Source of the DNA: Streptomyces sp. V1I1
GTDB taxonomy: Bacteria > Actinomycetota > Actinomycetes > Streptomycetales > Streptomycetaceae
Reading direction: 5' to 3'
Length of the DNA stretch: 64,000 bases
Assembly: GCF_030817355.1 (NCBI RefSeq)
Contig: NZ_JAUSZH010000001.1
Span: 2,722,501 to 2,786,500, forward strand
Both the position numbers and the translations under genes were made by a program. Below are positions 57,729 through 64,000 of this stretch, in pieces; within the stretch, counting starts at the first letter, position 1, and each line of letters begins with the position of its first letter. The notes below the pieces were generated by a model, which was given only the letters and a program-made list of their open reading frames with translations, was not told the origin of the DNA and did no database searches.

Positions 57729-59198
57729 TCAGCCGCGCAGGGCCTGGACCGCGGCCTCCAGCCGCTTGCCGAAGTCGCCGTCGGCCTGACGGAAGTTGTT
57801 GACCGCCCGCTCGGCGATGTCGTCGCGCGACACCTTCGAGATGAACCCTGCGAGGTTCTCGATGAGGCGGCCCTTCTCGTCCTCCGACATCAGCCGGTAG
57901 AGGTTGCCCGCCTGCACGAAGTTGTCGTCCTCGGCGTGCGACGGAGCCTCGTGGTTGCCGGTCGCACCGGCGACGGGGGTCGACACCCACAGCGGCTTGT
58001 CCGTCTGGAACGGGCCGCCGAAGCTGTTGGGCTCGTAGTTCTTGGCGCCCTTGTGGCGGCCGTCGTACAAGAAGCCGTCACGGCTGTTGGTGCGCGCCTC
58101 GGTGGCGTGCGGGCGGTTCACCGGCAGGTGGTCGGCGTTGATGCCGACGCGGTAGCGGTGGGCGTCGCCGTACGCGAAGAGACGGCCCTGGAGCATTTTG
58201 TCGGGCGACGGGCCGATGCCCGGCACGAAGTGCGCGGGGCTGAAGATCGACTGCTCGACCTCGGCGAAGATGTTCTCCGGGTTGCGGTTGAGCTCCAGCT
58301 TGCCGATCTCGATCGGCGGGTAGTCCTCGTGCGGCCAGACCTTGGTCAGGTCGAACGGGTTGAAGCGGTACGTGGCCGCCTCGGCCGCCGGCATGATCTG
58401 CACCTGCACGGTCCAGGACGGGAAGTCACCGCGCTCGATCGCCTCACGCAGGTCACGCTGGTGCGAGTCCGGGTCCACACCGGAGAGGCGGTTGGCCTCG
58501 TCGGTGGTGAGGTTCTTGATCCCCTGGTCGGTCTTGAAGTGGTACTTGACCCAGAAGACCTCGCCGGCCTCGTTGTTCCACTGGTACGTGTGCGAGCCGT
58601 AGCCATTCATGTGGCGCAGCGTCGCCGGGATGCCGCGGTCGCCGAAGAGCCACGTCACCTGGTGGGTCGACTCGGGGCTGAGGCCCCAGAAGTCCCACAC
58701 GTTGTCGGCTTCCTGCGAGCCGGTGTACGGGTCACGCTTCTGGGTGTGGATGAAGTCGGGGAACTTGATGGCGTCCTTGATGAAGAACACCGGGGTGTTG
58801 TTGCCGACGAGGTCGTAGTTGCCCTCTTCGGTGTAGAACTTCAGGGCAAAGCCGCGGGGGTCGCGCACGGCGTCGGCGGAGCCGAGGTTGCCGGCGACGG
58901 TGGAGAACCTGAGGAAGGTCTCCGTCTGCTTGCCCACCTCGGAGAGGAACTTCGCACGCGTCCACTGCGATACGTCGCGGGTCAGCGTGAAGGTGCCGTA
59001 CGCGCCGGCGCCGCGCGCGTGCACGATGCGCTCCGGGATCCGCTCACGGTTGAAGTGCGCGAGCTTCTCGAGAAGAGCCTGGTCCTGAACGAGAACAGGA
59101 CCGCCGACGCCCGCAGTCTCGCTGTTCTGGTTGTCGGCGACCGGCGCGCCGGCCTCCGTAGTGAGCGGTCCCTGCGTCACGTGCGCCTCCTGCGTCAT
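57729..59198 (-). CDS. Monofunctional heme catalase (small-subunit clade)
   Basis: This enzyme disproportionates hydrogen peroxide. The 489-residue protein has the catalytic His segment [16 protein letters not shown], the catalytic Asn in the FIHTQKRDP region with [11 protein letters not shown], and the proximal-heme motif [14 protein letters not shown] with the heme-ligand Tyr. The size fits clade 3 NADPH-binding catalases. ATG 59198 has AGGAC upstream. It is divergent from a Fur-family gene, and a palindrome in between is a probable peroxide-responsive operator, as for CatR-controlled catA. Confidence 0.95.
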   Translation of the reverse strand: MTQEAHVTQGPLTTEAGAPVADNQNSETAGVGGPVLVQDQALLEKLAHFNRERIPERIVHARGAGAYGTFTLTRDVSQWTRAKFLSEVGKQTETFLRFSTVAGNLGSADAVRDPRGFALKFYTEEGNYDLVGNNTPVFFIKDAIKFPDFIHTQKRDPYTGSQEADNVWDFWGLSPESTHQVTWLFGDRGIPATLRHMNGYGSHTYQWNNEAGEVFWVKYHFKTDQGIKNLTTDEANRLSGVDPDSHQRDLREAIERGDFPSWTVQVQIMPAAEAATYRFNPFDLTKVWPHEDYPPIEIGKLELNRNPENIFAEVEQSIFSPAHFVPGIGPSPDKMLQGRLFAYGDAHRYRVGINADHLPVNRPHATEARTNSRDGFLYDGRHKGAKNYEPNSFGGPFQTDKPLWVSTPVAGATGNHEAPSHAEDDNFVQAGNLYRLMSEDEKGRLIENLAGFISKVSRDDIAERAVNNFRQADGDFGKRLEAAVQALRG

Positions 59199-59241
59199 AA
59201 CTGCGAGTCCTGTCCCTTGGCGTTTGCCGAGTCCCGATCCT

Positions 59242-59255
59242 ACAATGGACATTGT
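59242..59255. promoter_or_regulatory. CatR/PerR-type operator between catalase and Fur-family genes
   Basis: ACAATGGACATTGT is a perfect 6-2-6 palindrome, part of a longer Fur-family-like box TACAATGGACATTGTCTAAGTC. It lies 44 bp upstream of the catalase start and 71 bp before the regulator. Confidence 0.78.
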
Positions 59256-59325
59256 CTAAGTCAAGTGAACATCCAAACTCACACCCGTTCGGGACCTGGG
59301 TCCCACCACTGTTAGGCTGGCCCTT

Positions 59326-59742
59326 ATGAGTGACCTGTTGGAACGACTTCGCGGACGCGGCTGGCGCATGACGGCGCAGCGGCGTGTCGTGGCAGAGGTC
59401 CTCGACGGCGACCATGTCCACCTGACGGCCGACGAGGTGCACGCGCGTGCCGTGAAGAGGCTCCCCGAGATCTCCCGGGCGACGGTGTACAACACGCTGG
59501 GCGAGCTGGTCAGCCTGGGCGAAGTCCTGGAAGTCTCGACGGACCGCCGCGCCAAGCGCTACGACCCGAACGCCCACCAGCCCCACCAGCACCTGGTCTG
59601 CGCCCAGTGCGGCGCGATCCGGGACGTCCACCCGTCGGGCAACCCGCTGGCGGACCTGCCGGACACGGAGCGCTTCGGCTTCACGATCTCCGACGTGGAG
59701 GTCACCTACCGCGGCACGTGCCCGAACTGCGCGTCAGCCTGA
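59326..59742 (+). CDS. catR: Fur-family peroxide-responsive repressor (CatR-like)
   Basis: The 138-residue metalloregulator has an N-terminal winged HTH (MTAQRRVVAEVLDGDHVHLTADEVHARA, SRATVYNTLGELVSLGEV) and a C-terminal dimer domain with HQPHQHLVCAQCG and CPNC, giving two CxxC structural-zinc pairs. Its position divergent from catalase and the palindrome between them support a CatR/PerR role in sensing H2O2 via the metal-ligand histidines. The name is by analogy to S. coelicolor CatR. A terminator follows. Confidence 0.88.
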   Translation: MSDLLERLRGRGWRMTAQRRVVAEVLDGDHVHLTADEVHARAVKRLPEISRATVYNTLGELVSLGEVLEVSTDRRAKRYDPNAHQPHQHLVCAQCGAIRDVHPSGNPLADLPDTERFGFTISDVEVTYRGTCPNCASA

Positions 59743-59756
59743 GACGTACGCATCCG

Positions 59757-59789
59757 AAAGGCCCGGCACCGATGAGGTGCCGGGCCTTT
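59757..59789 (+). terminator. Terminator of the Fur-family gene
   Basis: A perfect 14-bp stem (59757-59770 with 59776-59789) with a 5-nt loop lies 14 bp past the stop. Confidence 0.88.
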
Positions 59790-59802
59790 CGCGTTTCAGC
59801 GG

Positions 59803-59865
59803 CGTACGGCTCGCGGGCATACGGCTCGCATACGGCTCGCGGGCATACGGCTCGCGGGCATACGA
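59803..59865. repeat. 15-bp tandem repeat next to the tRNA terminator
   Basis: Units of CATACGGCTCGCGGG occur four times in a row (first copy CGTACGG, second truncated to 11 bp, last two perfect), followed by CATACGAC. They lie between two back-to-back terminators. Confidence 0.88.
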
Positions 59866-59899
59866 CGAAGGCCCGGATCCTTGAGGATCCGGGCCTTCG
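59866..59899 (-). terminator. Terminator of tRNA-fMet copy 1
   Basis: A perfect 15-bp stem (59866-59880 with 59885-59899) with a 4-nt loop is just downstream of the leftward tRNA gene. Confidence 0.85.
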
Positions 59900-59907
59900 T
59901 CTGTCAG

Positions 59908-59981
59908 TAGCGGGGACAGGATTTGAACCTGCGACCTCTGGGTTATGAGCCCAGCGAGCTACCGAGCTGCTCCACCCCGCG
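59908..59981 (-). tRNA. Initiator tRNA-fMet (CAT), copy 1
   Basis: The 74-nt tRNA begins CGCGGGGTGGAGCAG and ends TCCCCGCTA with CAT anticodon in GGGCTCATAACCC. The three G-C pairs at the base of the anticodon stem and the unpaired first acceptor position mark it as the initiator. The CCA end is not encoded. The T-arm GGTTCAAATCC is canonical. Confidence 0.95.
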
Positions 59982-60046
59982 TCGGTGAACACGACCTTAC
60001 GTCACCCCGCCGACCAGCGCAAATCGATATTCGTCGCTACGCCGTG

Positions 60047-62023
60047 CTACGCCGTGAGCTCCTGGTGCAGCGCCTCGCGCAGCCGCGCGGCCCGCTCCGC
60101 CACCTCGGCGGGCCCCAGCTCGACGGCGCGCGCGCACCACCGCTGGCCCTCGGTCAGCTCACCCCTGCGGGCGGCGAGCAGCGCCAGGCGCAGCGCGGCC
60201 CGGCCGTGCCCCGCGCGGGCGGCGCGGGACCACCACAGGGCAGCCTCGCGCTCGTTGCCCTCGCGGGCGAGGAGCAGCCCCAGGTTGAACGCGCCGTTGC
60301 GGCTGCCCGCCTCGGCGGCCTCCCGGTACCAGCGGGCGGCGTCGGCCATGTCGCCGCGGGCGGCGGCGAGCATCCCGACCCGTACCTGGGCACGGCGGTG
60401 CCCCAGCTCGGCGGCGCGCTCGTACCACTCCTCGCACTCACTCTTCTCGGCCGTCGGCTCGCCGAGCGCGGGCGGCCCGGGCGGCGGCTGGCGCGAGTCC
60501 AGCACGGTGGCGAGCCGGAACGCGGCCTCGGCACTGCCGCCGCCCGCCGCGCAGCGCAGACGACGCTCGGCGGCCTGCTCGTCGCCGTCCCTGAGCAGCG
60601 CGATGCCGACCTGGAGGGCGGCCTCGGTGTGACCGGCCGCCGCTGCCCGCTCGTACCAGGTCAGGGCCGTACGGTCGTCGTCACGGCCGACGTAGAGGAT
60701 ACCCAGGTTGAAGGCGGCGTCGACGCTTCCGGCCTCGGCGGCCTTGGAGAACCAGGGCTCGGCGCCGGTCGCGTCGCCGGCCTGCAGAAGCAGTACGGCG
60801 AGCGCGTTGGCGGCCTCACGGTGCCCGGCGTAGGCGGCGCGGCGGTACCACTGCTCGGCCTGCGGCGTACGGTCCTGGGCAGCGCAGAGCAGCCCCAGGT
60901 TGTACGCGCCGTTGACGTCACCGGCGTCCATGGCGGCGCGGTACCAGCGCTCGGCGGTCTGCTGCTCGCCGCGGGCGGCATGCAGCGCGCCGAGGGCGTT
61001 GGCGGCGTTGCCGTCGCCGTCCTGGGCAGCACGGAGCCACCAGACGGCGGCGCTCTCCTCGTCGCCGGCGTCCCGCAGCAGAAACCCGAGCGCGCAGGCG
61101 GCACGGGCCTCGCCGTCCTTGGCGGAGGTGAGGTACCAGCGGCCGGCCTCCTTCAGCTCGCCGCGCTTCTCGAGGATCGCACCGAGGTGCAGCGCGGCCC
61201 GCCGATGCCCACGGGCGGCGGCCTGCTGGTACCACTGCGCGGCCTCATCGAGTACGGACAGCTCAGCGCTCTCGCCGCTCCCGCCGTCCTCGACGCCCTT
61301 GCCGACGGACCCCGGGGCGACGCCGTCGGCGTCCCTCGCCGGGGACCCCGCGCGTCCCATAACCAGGCCCACGGCGCCGCCCGCGCGGGCCTCCTGCGCC
61401 GCCTGGCGCTCCAGCGCGCGGGCGAGCCGGTACGCCGCCTCGCGGTGTCCCTGCTCCGCCGCCGCGCGCAGCCAGCGCTCCGCGCCCACATCGCTGCGGT
61501 GCTCCAGCAGATCGGCGAGGGCGTACGCGCCCAGCGCGTGCCCCTGCTCGGCGGACTGGCGCAGCCAGTACTCCGCGGCGGGCTCGTCGCCGCGCTCGCG
61601 GAAGTGCCGTCCCAGCGCGTGCGCCGCGGCCGCGGAACCGGCGACGGCAGCGATACGCCACCACCCGGCCGCCTCGTCGGCGTATCCCCGCTGGTGGAGC
61701 ATGACACCCAGATTGTTGGCCGCGGCACGGTCACCCTCGGCGGTCGCGGCACGCAGATAAGGCTCGGCGCCGTCGAGGTCGCCGCGCCGCAGCAGCAGCG
61801 CGCCGAGCACGCTCATCGACGCGGTGTCGCCGCCGTCGGCCGCACGCCGGTGCCGTGCCTCGGCCCCGGCGGTCTCCACCGGGTCGACGCTCGCACCGCT
61901 GCCGGCACCTTCAACGTTGTGAACGGCATCGGCAGGACTGGTCGCGTCCGCCACCTTTCCGGCGTGCCGCTGCACAAACCGCCCTGTCTCCAACAGAGTT
62001 GCCCTGTCCCCCATAAATTCCAT
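60047..62023 (-). CDS. Large Sel1-like / tetratricopeptide repeat protein
   Basis: The 658-residue soluble protein is built almost entirely of Sel1/TPR units of ~36 residues (for example AERWYRAAMDAGDVNGAYNLG, AEQWYRRAAYAGHREAANALA, AEPWFSKAAEAGSVDAAFNLG). At least 13 units are visible from about residue 55 to the end, interrupted by a low-complexity Gly/Ser/Ala insert at about 215-260. Such solenoids serve as protein-interaction scaffolds; the partner is unknown. No signal peptide is present. It starts at ATG 62023, with ATG 62014 an alternative. It sits between two identical initiator tRNA genes in the same orientation. Confidence 0.87.
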   Translation of the reverse strand: MEFMGDRATLLETGRFVQRHAGKVADATSPADAVHNVEGAGSGASVDPVETAGAEARHRRAADGGDTASMSVLGALLLRRGDLDGAEPYLRAATAEGDRAAANNLGVMLHQRGYADEAAGWWRIAAVAGSAAAAHALGRHFRERGDEPAAEYWLRQSAEQGHALGAYALADLLEHRSDVGAERWLRAAAEQGHREAAYRLARALERQAAQEARAGGAVGLVMGRAGSPARDADGVAPGSVGKGVEDGGSGESAELSVLDEAAQWYQQAAARGHRRAALHLGAILEKRGELKEAGRWYLTSAKDGEARAACALGFLLRDAGDEESAAVWWLRAAQDGDGNAANALGALHAARGEQQTAERWYRAAMDAGDVNGAYNLGLLCAAQDRTPQAEQWYRRAAYAGHREAANALAVLLLQAGDATGAEPWFSKAAEAGSVDAAFNLGILYVGRDDDRTALTWYERAAAAGHTEAALQVGIALLRDGDEQAAERRLRCAAGGGSAEAAFRLATVLDSRQPPPGPPALGEPTAEKSECEEWYERAAELGHRRAQVRVGMLAAARGDMADAARWYREAAEAGSRNGAFNLGLLLAREGNEREAALWWSRAARAGHGRAALRLALLAARRGELTEGQRWCARAVELGPAEVAERAARLREALHQELTA

Positions 62024-62180
62024 CGTCGCACCACCTGCAACCCGCGTACACCTGGTATACCGCAGCCAGTGAGGTCACTACAGCGTTTTGTCGACATGCC
62101 CACAGAGAGATAAGTCAAACACGCCCGACCCCAACTCGCCCCACGCGGCACACAGTTCTCACCGGCAGCACATACGCACG

Positions 62181-62217
62181 AAGAGGGCCCGGATCCTCAA
62201 AGGATCCGGGCCCTCTT
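62181..62217 (-). terminator. Terminator of tRNA-fMet copy 2
   Basis: A perfect 17-bp stem (62181-62197 with 62201-62217) has a 3-nt loop. Its inner 12 bp are the same GGGCCCGGATCC-type sequence as the copy 1 terminator. Confidence 0.88.
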
Positions 62218-62226
62218 TCATTTCAG

Positions 62227-62300
62227 TAGCGGGGACAGGATTTGAACCTGCGACCTCTGGGTTATGAGCCCAGCGAGCTACCGAGCTGCTCCACCCCGCG
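62227..62300 (-). tRNA. Initiator tRNA-fMet (CAT), copy 2
   Basis: This is identical over all 74 nt to the copy at 59908-59981, with CAT anticodon and initiator features. It lies ~200 bp upstream of the Sel1-repeat gene, separated by its own terminator. Confidence 0.95.
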
Positions 62301-62350
62301 TCGTTGTGTTGCAACCGTACCACGACGCGGGATGGTGCCTGCTCAGCGGC

Positions 62351-64000
62351 CTATGGGGTGGTCTTCGGCGCGGGGTTGGACTGCGCCGCCGCGGCCCGCT
62401 CCAGCGCGTCCTGCAAGGCAGTCTGCGCCCTGCCGTACGCCTCCCAGTCCGTCGGCTTCTTCTCCAGTGCGGCCTCGGCATCGTCGTACGCCTTCTGGGC
62501 GTCCGCGATCGCAGCCTTCAGCGCCGCGTCACCGGTCGCCGGTGGTGGCTTGGTGGTGTCGCCCGGCGGTGGTGTCGTCGTCGGCGGCTGCTCCGCGCCG
62601 TTCTGTTCGAAGACCGCGTTGAGCGCGTCCGTGAGGCTGTCCTTGAAGACCGGTTTGCCTCCGCCGTACGCGACGGCGACCTTCTTCAGCAGCGGATAGT
62701 TCGCACTTCCGCCCCGTGCGTACACCGGCTCGATGTAGAGGAACCCGCCGTCGAGCGGCACCGTCAGCAGGTTTCCGTACTCGATGTCCGAGTCGGTGCC
62801 TCTGAGGTCCCGGACGAAGGTCGCGACCTCCGGCACACCGTTGAGCTCACTCTGCACCTGTTGCGGTCCCTGGACCGTCTCGGTGACTCTCAACAGCCTT
62901 ATCGTCCCGTACTTGTCGCTGTTGGCGTCGGCGTCGACCGCCATGAACGCACCCAGGTTGGGGCGTCCGGCCGGTGTGAACGTCGTCGTCAGCGAGAACT
63001 TCTGCGCCGTGTCCCCGGGCATTTTCAGGCTCAGGTAGTACGGCGGGACGGCGCTGGTGTCCTTGTTCGTCGGGTCGTCCGGCACCTGCCAGGCGTCACT
63101 GCCGCTGTAGAACTGCTCCGGCTCGGTGACGTGGTACCGGGTGAGCAGCTCGCGCTGCACCTTGAACATGTCCTGCGGGTACCGCAGATGGGCCTTGAGC
63201 TCCGGCGAGATCTTGTCCTTCGCCTTCACCGTGCCCGGGAACGCCTTCATCCAAGTCTTCAGCACCGGGTCCTTGGTGTCCCACTGATACAGGTTGACCG
63301 TGCCGTCGTACGCGTCGACGGTGGCCTTCACCGAGTTGCGGATGTAGTTGACCTGGTTCTGCTGGGCGACGACCGCGCGCTGATTGGTGGTCAGCGAATC
63401 GGCGGTGGTGTCCCCCAGCGTCGTACGAGAGGCGTAGGGGTAGCCGTTGGTCGTGGTGTACGCGTCGACGATCCACTGGATGCGGCCGTCGACGACCGCC
63501 GGGTAGGCGTCGCCGTCGATGGTCAGCCAGGGGGCGACGGCCTCGACGCGCTCCTTGGGCGTGCGGTTGTACAGAATCCGCGAGCCCTCGCCGACAGCTC
63601 CCGAGTAGAGGATCTGCGGCTCGCTGAAGGCGACGGCGTACGCCGCGCGGTTCAGCGGATTGGAGAGGTTGACCCCGCTCTTGCCCTTGTAACTGGTGGT
63701 CTCCTCGCCGTTCTTCTCGTAGTCGAGCTCCTTCTGCGGACCGCCGACGATGGAGTACTGCTCGGTCTTCTCGCCGTAGTAGATCCGCTGCTCGTACTTG
63801 CCGAGCTGGCCCCTGGTCGGCAGACCGGACTCGGTGAAGTCGGGCGAACCGACAGTGCCCTTGTCCGGGTCCGTGATGGTGTTTGTGCCCTTGGCCGCGA
63901 TCGCGCCATAGCCATGGGTGTACGTGAAGTGGTCATTGATCCAGTTGCGCTTCTGGATGCCCTTGATGTTGAGCTCGCGCAGACCGATGACCGTGTCCTG
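62351..64000 (-). CDS. UPF0182-family protein, N-terminal membrane part missing at window edge
   Basis: The right edge cuts this gene; 549 C-terminal residues are visible, all extracytoplasmic-looking. Family landmarks include [70 protein letters not shown] and the long conserved [13 protein letters not shown] region. Full-length UPF0182 proteins are ~950-1000 residues with seven N-terminal helices; function is unknown. The C-terminus has a Pro/Thr linker ([10 protein letters not shown]) followed by an Ala-rich helical stretch of ~60 residues, which is the variable tail of this family. Confidence 0.92.
   Translation of the reverse strand, partial: QDTVIGLRELNIKGIQKRNWINDHFTYTHGYGAIAAKGTNTITDPDKGTVGSPDFTESGLPTRGQLGKYEQRIYYGEKTEQYSIVGGPQKELDYEKNGEETTSYKGKSGVNLSNPLNRAAYAVAFSEPQILYSGAVGEGSRILYNRTPKERVEAVAPWLTIDGDAYPAVVDGRIQWIVDAYTTTNGYPYASRTTLGDTTADSLTTNQRAVVAQQNQVNYIRNSVKATVDAYDGTVNLYQWDTKDPVLKTWMKAFPGTVKAKDKISPELKAHLRYPQDMFKVQRELLTRYHVTEPEQFYSGSDAWQVPDDPTNKDTSAVPPYYLSLKMPGDTAQKFSLTTTFTPAGRPNLGAFMAVDADANSDKYGTIRLLRVTETVQGPQQVQSELNGVPEVATFVRDLRGTDSDIEYGNLLTVPLDGGFLYIEPVYARGGSANYPLLKKVAVAYGGGKPVFKDSLTDALNAVFEQNGAEQPPTTTPPPGDTTKPPPATGDAALKAAIADAQKAYDDAEAALEKKPTDWEAYGRAQTALQDALERAAAAQSNPAPKTTP

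Noticed and set aside
59908..59981. tRNA-associated integrated element
   Set aside because: No integrase, att-like 3' duplication or foreign-composition genes adjoin either tRNA copy. The duplicate is a complete functional tRNA gene.

Overview
The window is high-GC actinomycete chromosome and almost certainly Streptomyces. Codon third positions are strongly G/C, GTG starts and ATGA/GTGA translational overlaps are frequent, several genes look leaderless, and the gene set is diagnostic: Ni-superoxide dismutase with its maturation protease, DasR and dasABC, WblE, a SigH-type sigma/anti-sigma pair, B12-riboswitch-controlled nrdABS, and SigR/RsrA. From memory, the order (malic enzyme, amino-acid ABC transporter, sodX-sodN, sigH, wblE, PdtaS-like kinase, das, nrdABS, def, rsrA-sigR, aroA, rsgA, hisN) follows the S. 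coelicolor core region around SCO5261 to SCO5200. I could not align it. No insertion sequence, prophage, integrase or CRISPR array is visible.

Layout. 1-9.1 kb: a truncated quinone-oxidoreductase-like gene, malic enzyme, a three-gene amino-acid ABC transporter, a methyltransferase, a CGNR regulator, sodX/sodN and LtrA. 9.3-13.2 kb: a divergent LysR regulator/snapalysin pair, a truncated hemoglobin and three small accessory genes. 13.2-15.9 kb: a two-gene operon for a family 2B encapsulin shell (HK97-type shell with an internal cyclic-nucleotide-binding-like domain) and a polyprenyl-transferase cargo enzyme. This is the most unusual system in the window. 16-19.6 kb: amidase, PLP desulfhydrase/deaminase, Na+/H+ antiporter, UBP zinc finger. 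19.8-24.9 kb: SigH-type anti-sigma and sigma genes, lipid kinase, wblE and a soluble PdtaS-type histidine kinase with a DasR-type site in its upstream region.

25-32.5 kb: the chito-oligosaccharide locus. A SIS-domain amino-sugar phosphate enzyme, dasD and the dasABC importer are transcribed leftwards, and dasR divergently. Two dre operators lie in the shared promoter region. DasABC imports chitobiose, DasD cleaves it to GlcNAc, and DasR senses the phosphorylated amino sugars. 32.6-37 kb: two monocarboxylate/pyruvate-type uptake systems (CstA-YbdD and DUF3311-MctP). 38.2-43.4 kb: NrdR boxes and a cobalamin riboswitch control nrdA-nrdB-nrdS, so this class Ia reductase should be silenced when B12 is available for a class II enzyme encoded elsewhere.

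43.4-52.6 kb: an M15 peptidase, peptide deformylase, a TPR protein, two membrane HD-domain proteins, the sigR-rsrA thiol-redox switch with a SigR-type promoter inside the upstream gene, a hydrolase, a SRAP peptidase and an M50 protease. 52.6-64 kb: aroA, rsgA, a SugE-type SMR/TetR pair, hisN, a CBS protein, a divergent catalase/Fur-family pair, two identical initiator tRNA genes bracketing a Sel1-repeat protein, and a UPF0182 membrane protein cut by the right edge.
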